From contig NZ_MPPI01000003.1 of the NCBI RefSeq assembly GCF_001895925.1, positions 1 through 64,000 of the forward strand: a DNA stretch of 64,000 nucleotides, written 5' to 3'. The notes under the pieces were generated by a model. It saw only the letters and a program-made list of their open reading frames with translations, was not told where the DNA came from and did not search any database. Position numbers and translations under genes: made by a program. The stretch's first letter is position 1, and every line of letters starts with the position of its first letter. Source of the stretch: Phormidesmis priestleyi ULC007 (GTDB lineage Bacteria > Cyanobacteriota > Cyanobacteriia > Leptolyngbyales > Leptolyngbyaceae). Shown piece by piece: positions 28,314-36,293 of the stretch.

Positions 28314-28546
28314 AGGAACGTGGATTTATTAAGGTGTAACTTCTCGCCCTCCCCCTCAGGAGCTACGGTGTACACCAATCTTTGTCGCTGCGTTTGGGTC
28401 GGCTTTTGCCCCCTAAATCCCTCATTCTGGGGGACTTTGAGCTAATACTCTGGTTTCAAAGTCCCTCACTCGTGGGGGATTTAGGGGGCAAAAGTCTCGG
28501 CGACGACAAATCAGAGGACTTTTACAGGTTTTTAATCCACGATCCT
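28314..28546. repeat. 233-bp MITE, family A long form, copy 2 (inverted)
   Basis: Reverse-orientation copy of 21195-21427 with the same length and only scattered mismatches. Ends TTAGGAACGTGGATT and, reverse-complemented, TTAGGATCGTGGATT. Core again pairs GCCCCCTAAATCCC with GGGATTTAGGGGGC. It lies between the start of the Uma2 gene and the end of the flavoprotein gene. The rest of 28246-28605 holds no recognisable gene; open frames here run through the element. Confidence 0.85.
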
Positions 28547-28605
28547 AAGTTACTAATCGGGTCAAGTCTTGAAGTTAAATCTCAGGATATCGCACTCACG
28601 CTAAA

Positions 28606-29868
28606 TCACGATCGCTGTTCTGTCAGTTCTACGAGAGAATCTCTTGCGATCGCTTGCCCGGCAATATAGCCCGTCGTCCAAGCGCTTTGGAAGTTAAACC
28701 CGCCCGTAACGCCATCAATGTCTAACACTTCGCCCGCTAAATAAAGCCCCGGACAGCAGCGACTCTCCATCGTTTTGAAATTGACTTCTTTAAGATTCAC
28801 GCCGCCACAGGTGACAAATTCTTCTTTAAATACTCCTTTTCCATTAACAGTGTATTTCCCTTGAGTCAGTTCTTGAATCAGCAGATTGAGCGTTTTATTT
28901 GAGAGTTCTGCCCAGCGAGCTTCTTTATGAATGCCGACAGCAGCCGTGAGTTTTTCCCACAAACGACGAGGTAACAGCACTGGGCAACTCGACCCGATCG
29001 CTCGTCTCGGCAACTGCGATTTGACTGCCAACAATTCTTGCCGCAGCGCTTCTGGATTTTGCTTGGGCAACCAGTTAATCACCAGCGTGGCTTGATAACG
29101 ATGCTCATGCAGAACTCTAGCACCCCACGCAGACAACTTCAGCACCGCCGGGCCGCTCAAGCCCCAGTGCGTCACTAACAGCGCTCCAGTTTGCTCTAGT
29201 TTGGTGTCGCCTACCTGCAACCGCAACCGCACCGGATCGACGGCAATTCCTGACAAATCTTCTAGGCGATCGTCCGTCAAGTTAAACGTAAACAGAGAAG
29301 GGGCAGTCGGCTCGATCGTATGTCCCAACTCTTTCGCAATCTGATAGCCTTGGGGATTGCTGCCCGTCGCAATTAATAATCGATCGGCGTTGAGAACTTC
29401 GCCTGATCGCAATTCAATCTCAAAAGCGCCATCTTTTTTGATAACTGATTTAACGCTGGCTCCTAGACAAACATTAATTCCAGCGTCTTGAGCTTGTTGA
29501 ATTAGACAGTGAGCGATCGTGGCAGAATTGTCTGTAATCGGAAACATTCGCCCGTCTGCTTCGGTTTTGAGCTTGACGTTTCGCGCTGTAAACCACTCGA
29601 CCGTATCTTTAGCTTGAAATTGACTAAAGGCACCCCGCAGCGCTTTGCTACCTCTGGGATAGTTCTGCACCAGGATTGCCGGATCAAAACAGGCATGGGT
29701 GACATTGCAGCGTCCGCCACCCGACACGAGCACTTTGGTGAGCGGTTGCCGACTCGCTTCGAGCAGCGTCACATCAGCGCTACAGTTGGTTTGGGCACAG
29801 GTGATCGCACCAAAGAAGCCAGCCGCTCCTCCTCCAATCACGACCACTTTCAACGGTTGAGATAACAA
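28606..29868 (-). CDS. HI0933-like NAD(P)/FAD-dependent oxidoreductase
   Basis: 420-aa flavoprotein of the HI0933/YhiN/BaiN group. Seen: the FAD-binding VVVIGGGAAGFFGAI at residue 8, VLVSGGGRCNVTH at ~45, the second dinucleotide strand LLIATGSNPQG, and the late LYLAGEVLDIDGVTGGFNFQ with AWTTGYIAG. Relatives include bile-acid C=C reductases in gut bacteria, but the reaction in cyanobacteria is unknown. Normal length. Start ATG 29866-29868. Confidence 0.9.
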   Translation of the reverse strand: MLSQPLKVVVIGGGAAGFFGAITCAQTNCSADVTLLEASRQPLTKVLVSGGGRCNVTHACFDPAILVQNYPRGSKALRGAFSQFQAKDTVEWFTARNVKLKTEADGRMFPITDNSATIAHCLIQQAQDAGINVCLGASVKSVIKKDGAFEIELRSGEVLNADRLLIATGSNPQGYQIAKELGHTIEPTAPSLFTFNLTDDRLEDLSGIAVDPVRLRLQVGDTKLEQTGALLVTHWGLSGPAVLKLSAWGARVLHEHRYQATLVINWLPKQNPEALRQELLAVKSQLPRRAIGSSCPVLLPRRLWEKLTAAVGIHKEARWAELSNKTLNLLIQELTQGKYTVNGKGVFKEEFVTCGGVNLKEVNFKTMESRCCPGLYLAGEVLDIDGVTGGFNFQSAWTTGYIAGQAIARDSLVELTEQRS

Positions 29869-29929
29869 AGAATTTGGTTAAAAACGATAGAGACTTAATT
29901 CTAACGGGTGAGGAGCGATGAGATTGATC

Positions 29930-30004
29930 GAGCGGTGGTAGTTGTCGTTGAAACTGTGCGATCGCATCCAACACGTCTTTTACTCTATTTTGCCAATCTC
30001 TAGA
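29930..30004 (-). pseudogene. Truncated hepT (HEPN toxin) remnant
   Basis: Immediately after the nucleotidyltransferase stop, another frame reads SRDWQNRVKDVLDAIAQFQR, which matches the N-terminal helix of HEPN (HepT/DUF86) proteins, usually MSRDW. No start codon is present and the similarity ends after about 25 codons; the RX4-6H active site is missing. This is the expected position of hepT after mntA, so the toxin has been deleted. Confidence 0.6.
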
Positions 30005-30290
30005 AGGCGCGAATAGCCTCCCGGAAAATAGGCTCTCGTAGGTAAGGTTTGAGTGAGTCGGGCGTACCCAAATCAACCGAACTCTCTAAAATCTCTTCTA
30101 GGTATCGTTTTAGACGGACAAACGTGAACAAACCAATTGGACGATCGAACTCTACTAGCAGATCAACATCGCTGTCTATTCGCGCTTCATCTCTTGCCAC
30201 TGAACCAAACAGAATAAGAGACTTCACGCCAAAATCTTTCAGCGTGTTCTGATGGTTGGTCAGTATTGCAAGGGCTTCATGTTGTCGCAT
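30000..30290 (-). CDS. MntA-like minimal nucleotidyltransferase antitoxin
   Basis: 96-aa MNT-domain protein. The nucleotidyltransferase motif is complete: LILFGSVARDEARIDSDVDLLVEF, that is GSVAR followed by the DVD metal-binding pair. In characterised MntA-HepT pairs this protein transfers AMP to the HEPN toxin and silences it. Here the toxin downstream is reduced to a short remnant, so the antitoxin is apparently solitary. Start ATG 30288-30290. Confidence 0.85.
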   Translation of the reverse strand: MRQHEALAILTNHQNTLKDFGVKSLILFGSVARDEARIDSDVDLLVEFDRPIGLFTFVRLKRYLEEILESSVDLGTPDSLKPYLREPIFREAIRAF

Positions 30291-30386
30291 TACACAGCCT
30301 ACAACTAGGAGAAAGATCTACTGTCGTTGAAATGGTGCGATCGCTGCGTTTAGTCGGAAAAGATTTGTTAGTTTGAGCCGAGATCA

Positions 30387-30581
30387 TCAAAGGTTGCTCG
30401 TTGCATCTGACGTGCTAAATCTTTCCCATCCAGCATCTTTTGGATCGATGCTAATCATTCGTCCTGAAGCTTTTGAACGATCGATATACACTTGAAAAGC
30501 TGCTAAGTCTTCTCGATTAGTCAAAACATAATGACGTAGCTCATCAAGGCTCATCAAATCATTATAGTTTGCAGATGTCAT
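30387..30581 (-). CDS. DUF6887-like small protein
   Basis: 64-aa protein starting MTSANYNDLMSLDELRHYVLTNREDLAAFQVYIDRS (read as LMSLDELRHYVL and NREDLAAFQVYIDRS). This is the pattern of DUF6887, a short cyanobacterial family usually encoded with a DUF6888 partner, as here. Function is unknown; the two-gene overlapping layout resembles a toxin-antitoxin pair, which is an inference. Its ATG overlaps the partner's TGA (ATGA). Confidence 0.65.
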   Translation of the reverse strand: MTSANYNDLMSLDELRHYVLTNREDLAAFQVYIDRSKASGRMISIDPKDAGWERFSTSDATSNL

Positions 30582-30715
30582 GGCTCGTATCCTCCAGTTG
30601 GTTTAATCTCAAAATCAAGATTTTCTTCAACAAGTACGTATAAGTTTCCAGTGCGTTCATCTATCCTAACGAGTTCAATGCTTCTACATTGCCTCACCTC
30701 TCCATAAGCATTCAG
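30578..30715 (-). pseudogene. DUF6888-like partner, apparently truncated
   Basis: The frame ending in the TGA that overlaps the DUF6887 start reads NAYGEVRQCRSIELVRIDE, then RTGNLYVLVEENLDFEIKP and TGGYEP. This resembles the second half of DUF6888 proteins. There is a stop at 30719-30721 and no ATG; only CTG (30713-30715) or GTG (30695-30697) could start it. Members usually have some 15-20 more residues at the N-terminus, so this copy looks cut short, or its start is non-canonical. Confidence 0.5.
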
Positions 30716-30725
30716 TATTTAGAAT

Positions 30726-31319
30726 TTAAAGATAACTTTTGTCAGAAAATTGCTTCATCATTCGTCTAAAGAGTTGGTAGTAGGTTATCGAACTTATCAA
30801 TGATAGTAGTAAATAAATCACTGCATACAGCATCTTTGAATAGCACAATGCTATAAATGGTAGAAGAGTACCGACAATAAAGAAGACTATCAGGAGAGAC
30901 CTAAATGAAGTCTTATAAACGCCTGTAATAAACCTCTGCTCACTCTTTCCCATATTAAAGTTGAAAAGCTGTGAGTCTTCTGCTTCTCCTAGAAATTTCT
31001 TTATCTCTATTTCATAAGCTTGAAGGTTGTAAACAAAATACCATCCATAAGCCTGCTTAATCAGAAACAAATATCCAATTATGTCGATAACTGCTAATAT
31101 GCTTAAGAAACCTAAAAACAAAATAGAACTAGAATCAAGCTTAGAATTTATAGGTGCAATTAGGTCAGAAATAGGCTTCCATATAACTATCACTGCACCT
31201 GCTGCTCCAAAGAGTTTGAAATCATCAAAAGTACTCTTGATAAGTTCATCACACTTTTCGCTGAGTCTTGTATACTCTTTGTAAAGATAGTCAATTTTCT
31301 GATTAGAATCTGTACTCAT
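30726..31319 (-). CDS. Hypothetical four-helix membrane protein
   Basis: 197 aa from ATG 31319 (a GTG lies four codons earlier). The N-terminal ~40 residues are charged and helical. Four hydrophobic segments follow: FGAAGAVIVIWKPI, ILFLGFLSILAVIDIIGYLF, SLLIVFFIVGTLLPFIALCY and LYAVIYLLLSLISSITYY. Base composition is clearly more AT-rich than the surrounding genes, and codon use follows. It lies at the edge of the toxin-antitoxin island. Not recognised. A membrane effector role is possible but unsupported. Confidence 0.65.
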   Translation of the reverse strand: MSTDSNQKIDYLYKEYTRLSEKCDELIKSTFDDFKLFGAAGAVIVIWKPISDLIAPINSKLDSSSILFLGFLSILAVIDIIGYLFLIKQAYGWYFVYNLQAYEIEIKKFLGEAEDSQLFNFNMGKSEQRFITGVYKTSFRSLLIVFFIVGTLLPFIALCYSKMLYAVIYLLLSLISSITYYQLFRRMMKQFSDKSYL

Positions 31320-31490
31320 CACTAGGTACACCCTATCTCTGCTGTAAACCTGATTGCCCTATTAATAGCCTCAAAGCAAACTGACTAATCCACAACTTTA
31401 AGATAATTTAACTTTAAGGTATCAGTAACTTCGGCTACTGCTTCCACTGAGGATTTGAGGTATCGCTATTTCTGGGCTTAATGTTTCTGC

Positions 31491-33251
31491 CTATTTCAAG
31501 GCTTCTTCGAGCTTATTTTGATTCCACAGAGTTCGATACAAGCCGTCTTTCTCTAGCAATTGCCCGTGAGTTCCCGATTGCATGATTTGCCCTTGATCCA
31601 TCACGAAAATCCGATCGGCAGATGCCGCCGCCGAAAGTTGGTGAGAAATAAACACTACCGTCTTACGCTGGGTTCCTTCTGAGAGATTTCTCAAAATCTG
31701 GGTAGCGGTTTGGTTGTCTACACTCGACAGCGCATCATCTAAAATCAAAATCGGGCTATCGACTAAGAGCGCACGGGCAAGAGCAGTCCGTTGTCGTTGA
31801 CCGCCAGAAAGGGTGATGCCTCGCTCACCGACGATCGTGTCATAGTGCTGCGGAAAGTTAAGAATCTCATCGTGAATTTGCGCTTGTTTTGCCGCTAACT
31901 CAACTTCAGATAACTCTGCATGAACCTTGCCATAGCGAATGTTGTTTTTAATCGACGTGCTGAATAGAAAACTTTCTTGCGGTACATAAGCGATCGCGCT
32001 TCGCAAATCTTCAATCCGCAAACTTGTAATGTCATATCCATCTAAAAATAATTGACCCGGCGAAATATCTAATAAGCGAGGAAGCGCATTTGCCAAGGTG
32101 GATTTGCCGGAGCCGATCGCCCCCACGATCGCCACAGTTTCCCCTGGAGCAATCTCAAAGCTGATGTGATTGAGCGCCGGAACTGCCTTTTCTGGCTCAC
32201 TGGTGGGATAGGTGTAAAGCAAATCTCGCGCCGTTAATCTGCCTTTCACCTGGTCGATCGCTAACGGAATTGCATCAGGTTTATCTTTAATTTTGGGTTC
32301 AACCGTGAGAATAGATTCGACTCGATCGATACTCACTTCACCCCGTTGGTAAGCTGTGATCGTAAAGCCCAGCAGCGCTGTCGGAAACACTAACTGTCCA
32401 ACAAGCAGCAAGAGCGCGATGAAATCACCGACCGAGATTGTGCCACTGGCGATCGCGCCACCGCCAAACCACAGCAAGATCAATCCGCTTAAATAACCCA
32501 AACCTTGGAGAATTGGAAACAGCGTATTGCGAGTCTTTGCCAGTTCCAGATTCGCATTCAACAACTGCCGATTTAATTGCCGAAACGCCTTACGCTCGTT
32601 TTCTTCTTGACCATAAATCTTGATCAGCGCAATGCCGCTCATGTCTTCTTGAATCAACTCGCTCATGGTCGAGAGTTCTTCTTGCACGGCAAGCTGCTGA
32701 TTTCGCAACTTATGGCTAAACAAATTCACCAAAATCAACATAAACGGATAGACCGAGATTGCCATCAAGCTCAATCTCACGTTAATCCGCATCATGACAG
32801 GCAGCGTCAGGGCATAAGCAAAGGTTGTGTTTGCCAAACTCAGGACCGCAAAGCCAAGCAAGCGCCGAATGTTTTCGACATCGCTCGTCGCTCGGTTGAT
32901 TAGATCTCCGATCGTATTCGTCGCAAAATAAGACGGCTCTAGCCTGAGCAAATGATTAAAAATCTTTTGCTTGAGATCAAACTCAACTTGCCGCCCTACC
33001 CCAAACAGCAAAGTTCGCGAGATCATTCGCACACACCACATCACTGAGGCAAGCACCAAGATCAGCCCCACAAAATATAAAACACGATCGACGCTGAAGG
33101 TGACTCCTAACTCGTCGATCGCGTCTCGAATCAACAGCGGAATGTAAACCGCCAGCGCGTTCACAACTAGCAAAGTGCCGATGCCCAACGCCGTATTGCG
33201 CCAGTGGGGACGTAAATAAACCCCTAGTTTTTGAAGTTGGGAACGCGCCAT
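31491..33251 (-). CDS. ABC exporter, fused membrane and ATPase domains (MdlB/MsbA-like)
   Basis: Half-transporter of 586 aa that should work as a homodimer. Six membrane helices occupy residues ~15-310, with FDLKQKIFNHLLRLEPSYF and GDLINRATSDVENIR in the coupling loops. The ATPase has Walker A GAIGSGKST, Q-loop YVPQESFLFS, signature LSGGQRQR and Walker B ILILDDALSSVD. ATG 33251 is preferred to the in-frame TTG at 33269. Substrate is not deducible; close relatives export lipids, peptides or drugs. Confidence 0.92.
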   Translation of the reverse strand: MARSQLQKLGVYLRPHWRNTALGIGTLLVVNALAVYIPLLIRDAIDELGVTFSVDRVLYFVGLILVLASVMWCVRMISRTLLFGVGRQVEFDLKQKIFNHLLRLEPSYFATNTIGDLINRATSDVENIRRLLGFAVLSLANTTFAYALTLPVMMRINVRLSLMAISVYPFMLILVNLFSHKLRNQQLAVQEELSTMSELIQEDMSGIALIKIYGQEENERKAFRQLNRQLLNANLELAKTRNTLFPILQGLGYLSGLILLWFGGGAIASGTISVGDFIALLLLVGQLVFPTALLGFTITAYQRGEVSIDRVESILTVEPKIKDKPDAIPLAIDQVKGRLTARDLLYTYPTSEPEKAVPALNHISFEIAPGETVAIVGAIGSGKSTLANALPRLLDISPGQLFLDGYDITSLRIEDLRSAIAYVPQESFLFSTSIKNNIRYGKVHAELSEVELAAKQAQIHDEILNFPQHYDTIVGERGITLSGGQRQRTALARALLVDSPILILDDALSSVDNQTATQILRNLSEGTQRKTVVFISHQLSAAASADRIFVMDQGQIMQSGTHGQLLEKDGLYRTLWNQNKLEEALK

Positions 33252-33304
33252 GATTAGGGACTCTATCAAAAATTTAGAAACTCTCTCATCCTATCGCTAT
33301 CTCC

Positions 33305-33338
33305 AATGTAGAGACACGACATGTCGTGCCCCTACGTT
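33305..33338. repeat. Short palindromic repeat relic
   Basis: GTAGAGACACGACATGTCGT followed by GCCCCTAC forms a hairpin and matches the style of the GGGGCATGGC-type cyanobacterial palindromes seen elsewhere in this window. It lies in the 109-base gap between the YdcF-like and ABC exporter genes. Confidence 0.5.
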
Positions 33339-33360
33339 CGATCGCAATTTGGAATTGGGT

Positions 33361-34572
33361 TTAGATGGTGCTGACGGGTCTAATCCAACCCCGCAGGAAA
33401 TAATAGATAGAGGCAATGTATTCATTGATCACGCGGGAACTCAGAACAAATGCCTGAGTGTTGGGCAGCAAATCACCTAAGCGAAAACTGCGCTCAGTTA
33501 AATCTCGACCCTGAGTGCGCCGTCGCAGTGAGTCGCGCTGCGGCAGCGTATGAAAATCAGTGGGGCGAGAAACGATCGTGACGACTGTTTCTGATCCCTG
33601 ATTATTAAACTCTCGATTAAACGTCAGTGCCGCTCGACTCATCTCGATCGCAGAGGTGACTAAAAAAAGCTGATTTCCAAAGTTGACCTGTCGAGAGCGC
33701 AGCAATGCTCGGACGTTGAACGCGCTGTCGTGCATGGTAGGGCTATTGTTATCTTCTAAAATGCCGCCCAACGGAACGCCCTGACTTTGCAAAAATCTCA
33801 CAATATCTCTTGATTCTGCGGTGCCTTCTCGCGTCTCGCCCTGTTTACGATCGCGTTCCTCTCTAGACCCAGCACTCACCACCAGCAGAGGATTGTTGCC
33901 CCGCGTCACTTCTTCTTGATAAAGTCGCGCCGCATAGATTAAGCGATTGCCCTGCTCGGTGAGTTGAGTCGGCTGCTGAGTCAGAATATTGTAGGCATTT
34001 TCAGTTAATGGCTGTGGCGGCTGAATCAGCGGTGCTTGAGCGTTTTGATTGGGTGTCGGGGCAGGAGCAGGCTGAGTTCGCGGGCGAAGCTGGAGCCGAG
34101 TCGTGCCTTGACCTAGCAGCACGATGACGCGCCGTCCTCCTATTGCCTCTGCCGGAGCCGCACGAGTGATTTGTAGGGCTTGAGCTTCTGCGCGTTGACC
34201 CAGAAAATAAGACACCGCCGGGATGCTCAAAATCAGCAGCAACGGAATTGCAATTCTGAGCAAGATTAAGCCCGTTTTAGAAACCGTCCCCCTAAAAATT
34301 CCTGGTAAGACGATTAGCAAGAAAATCAGAATTAACCCCAAAGGGCTAAATGGAATAGCAAGAACCTGCCAAATATCTCCAAATAGCCCCTCAGCCGGGC
34401 CACCTCGATAAAAAGTGATGGCAGCCACTCCTAGCAGCAGCAAAATAACTAATCCGCCTAAAAATGCTCTAGGCAGTGCTTTGAGCAAAACATACCAGGT
34501 GAAAAGCCCCACGACAATCCAAAGCAACACCTGGGTCAAGAGCACAAATACGTCTGTTACCAATAAGACCAT
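33361..34572 (-). CDS. YdcF/SanA-like DUF218 membrane protein
   Basis: 403-aa protein. Residues 1-130 hold about five hydrophobic helices (TQVLLWIVVGLFTWYVLL, LGGLVILLLLGVAAITF, LGLILIFLLIVLPGIF, LLRIAIPLLLILSIPAVSYF). The C-terminal half is the DUF218 domain: RRVIVLLGQGTTRL, RLIYAARLYQEE, LLVVSAGSREERD, EDNNSPTMHDSAFNV and FLVTSAIEMSRA. Relatives affect envelope integrity (SanA, ElyC), but the reaction is unknown. A Pro-rich linker (~175-200) joins the halves. Start ATG 34570-34572. Confidence 0.85.
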   Translation of the reverse strand: MVLLVTDVFVLLTQVLLWIVVGLFTWYVLLKALPRAFLGGLVILLLLGVAAITFYRGGPAEGLFGDIWQVLAIPFSPLGLILIFLLIVLPGIFRGTVSKTGLILLRIAIPLLLILSIPAVSYFLGQRAEAQALQITRAAPAEAIGGRRVIVLLGQGTTRLQLRPRTQPAPAPTPNQNAQAPLIQPPQPLTENAYNILTQQPTQLTEQGNRLIYAARLYQEEVTRGNNPLLVVSAGSREERDRKQGETREGTAESRDIVRFLQSQGVPLGGILEDNNSPTMHDSAFNVRALLRSRQVNFGNQLFLVTSAIEMSRAALTFNREFNNQGSETVVTIVSRPTDFHTLPQRDSLRRRTQGRDLTERSFRLGDLLPNTQAFVLSSRVINEYIASIYYFLRGWIRPVSTI

Positions 34573-34934
34573 GCTGTAATTCCTTAAAGTTCTGTGGCGA
34601 ACCTCGTTTAGTATTTAGACTCAATTCATAAAGCACGAAGTTAATCTATCAGTCATGCATTCAGGAAGGCATTTATGCCTCAAAACCCCATTTCGTCTAG
34701 GATTGTACCGAAAATTGCCGATTTGTCATCCAAAATTAAGTACGATCGCCGCAATTTTTTTCAAACTGAAGTTTAAAGTGCAGAACTTTAGTAGAATTCT
34801 CGGCGCTAACCTGGCTCAAAAAGGGTAAAAGTCGTGCAAAATGCAGGATTGTCACTCCCAAACGCAAGCTTAAATCTAAGCAGCGCGAATTTTGGTCAGT
34901 TAGAAGGGTGTTGTAGACAGTGAGGTAACGATCG
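34573..34934. other. Gene-free stretch upstream of the YdcF gene
   Basis: Nothing convincing is seen in these 362 bases. An open frame on the minus strand (34736-35044) has no family resemblance and poor codon use. The region probably contains the promoter of the YdcF-like gene. Confidence 0.4.
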
Positions 34935-35021
34935 GTGGAATTAATTCTGGCAGGAATTGTGTTTGTTGTAATCTTTTTTCTCCTAATGCAAGAGCTTTTT
35001 GGGAGCAAAAAGAAAAAATAA
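34935..35021 (+). CDS. Possible 28-aa single-span membrane peptide
   Basis: GTG-started frame reading VELILAGIVFVVIFFLLMQE then LFGSKKKK, stop TAA 35019-35021. It has one uninterrupted hydrophobic helix of about 17 residues and a four-lysine cytoplasmic tail, the layout of the tiny membrane proteins of photosynthetic complexes. It is not a known photosystem or cytochrome b6f subunit that I recognise. No strong ribosome-binding site is seen. The remaining bases to galE (35022-35212) hold no other gene. Confidence 0.35.
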   Translation: MELILAGIVFVVIFFLLMQELFGSKKKK

Positions 35022-35212
35022 CGGCGATCGAGATCTGGGATCAAGCAGACAACCCGCTAAAAGTTTGGCGAGATCCTGGCAATCTCACTTAAACCTTCTG
35101 TAAGCGTTTGATGAGCTTGTCCTGAGAACCGGGGCTTTTATTGAATAAGGTTTTAGGATTTAGAACGAATTCCTAAGCCTTGAAAAGAACTGCAATTTCG
35201 TGAGGATCTAGC

Positions 35213-36217
35213 GTGCAATCAGATAAACCAGCCATTTTAGTCACCGGAGGAGCCGGGTATATTGGCTCCCATGCGGTGTTAGCCCTTCAACGCGCCGGGT
35301 ATCACGTCGTCATTCTCGACAACCTGGTCTATGGACATCAAGACCTCGTAGATCAAGTGCTCAACGTCGAATTAGTGGTGGGCGACACTAACGATCGGGC
35401 GCTGCTCGATCGCCTGTTTTCCTCGCGCAAATTTGCGGCAGTCATGCACTTTGCGGCCTATGCCTATGTGGGCGAGTCAGTCACTAAACCCGACAAATAT
35501 TATCGCAACAACGTGGTGGGCACCCTGACTCTGCTAGAAGCAATGACGGCGGCGGCGATCGACAAATTTGTCTTTTCTTCGACCTGTGCAACTTATGGCG
35601 TTCCCAATACGGTGCCGATCCCAGAAGACCACCCTCAAAATCCGATTAATCCCTACGGGGCGACGAAGCTGATGGTCGAGCGGATCTTGGCTGATTTTGA
35701 CCAGGCATACGGACTCAAATCGGTGTGCTTCCGCTATTTCAATGCCGCAGGTGCAGACCCTAAGGGGCAGTTAGGCGAAGACCATGCGCCAGAAACCCAT
35801 TTGATCCCGCTGGTGTTAATGACCGCATTGGGCAAGCAAGATTCAATTTCAATTTTTGGCACCGATTATCCGACCCCGGACGGAACGTGCATTCGCGACT
35901 ATATTCACGTCACTGATCTGGCTCAAGCACACGTGCTGGGGTTGGAATATCTGTTAAAAGGCGGACACTCAGAAACGTTTAATTTGGGCAACGGCAGTGG
36001 CTTCTCAGTCAGAGAGGTAATTGAGAGTGCGCGTCAGGTAACGGGAACCCCGATCGCTGCCATCGAGCACGATCGTCGCCCTGGTGATCCGCCTGCGCTG
36101 GTAGGCAGTGGCGAAAAAGCCCGAACCATTCTAGGCTGGAAGCCCGAATATCCCGACATCAGTCAGATTCTTACCCACGCCTGGCAGTGGCACCAAAAGC
36201 GTCACGGAGCAAAATAA
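35213..36217 (+). CDS. galE: UDP-glucose 4-epimerase
   Basis: 334-aa short-chain dehydrogenase of the extended type. It interconverts UDP-glucose and UDP-galactose for polysaccharide synthesis. Seen: NAD-binding TGGAGYIGSHA at ~11, DNLVYGHQD, VMHFAAYAYVGESV, FSSTCATYG with the catalytic Thr region, YGATK (Tyr-x3-Lys), YFNAAGADP and GTCIRDYIHVTDLA. GTG 35213 is the start; a GAGGA site lies six bases before it. A short MITE begins right at the TAA stop, and the convergent sugar transferase ends on its other side. Confidence 0.95.
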   Translation: MQSDKPAILVTGGAGYIGSHAVLALQRAGYHVVILDNLVYGHQDLVDQVLNVELVVGDTNDRALLDRLFSSRKFAAVMHFAAYAYVGESVTKPDKYYRNNVVGTLTLLEAMTAAAIDKFVFSSTCATYGVPNTVPIPEDHPQNPINPYGATKLMVERILADFDQAYGLKSVCFRYFNAAGADPKGQLGEDHAPETHLIPLVLMTALGKQDSISIFGTDYPTPDGTCIRDYIHVTDLAQAHVLGLEYLLKGGHSETFNLGNGSGFSVREVIESARQVTGTPIAAIEHDRRPGDPPALVGSGEKARTILGWKPEYPDISQILTHAWQWHQKRHGAK

Positions 36218-36293
36218 TCGTGAAATTACGTAGGGCATGGCATTGCCGTGCCCGTCGCCCTTGCAAATAACCAACATTATTCAATCCACAATC
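36217..36293. repeat. 77-bp MITE, family A short form, copy 1
   Basis: Ends ATCGTGAAATTA on the left and ATTCAATCCACAATCCTAA on the right, a degenerate form of the TTAGGATCGTGGATT repeat. The core GGGCATGGCATTGCCGTGCCC is a near-perfect hairpin (split here GGGCATGGCA and TGCCGTGCCC). It fills the gap between the galE stop and the convergent sugar transferase stop exactly and may terminate both. Confidence 0.8.

Noticed and set aside
28382-28669. Plus-strand frame of 95 codons
   Set aside because: It runs through a 233-bp palindromic element and into the antisense of the flavoprotein gene; not a gene.
30310-30360. Second hepT-like string (AIAPFQRQ on the minus strand)
   Set aside because: Only eight residues resemble the remnant at 29930-30004, and the GCGATCGC octamer explains part of the match.
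34736-35044. 102-aa frame on the minus strand
   Set aside because: No family resemblance, and it starts and ends in AT-rich intergenic sequence with poor codon use.
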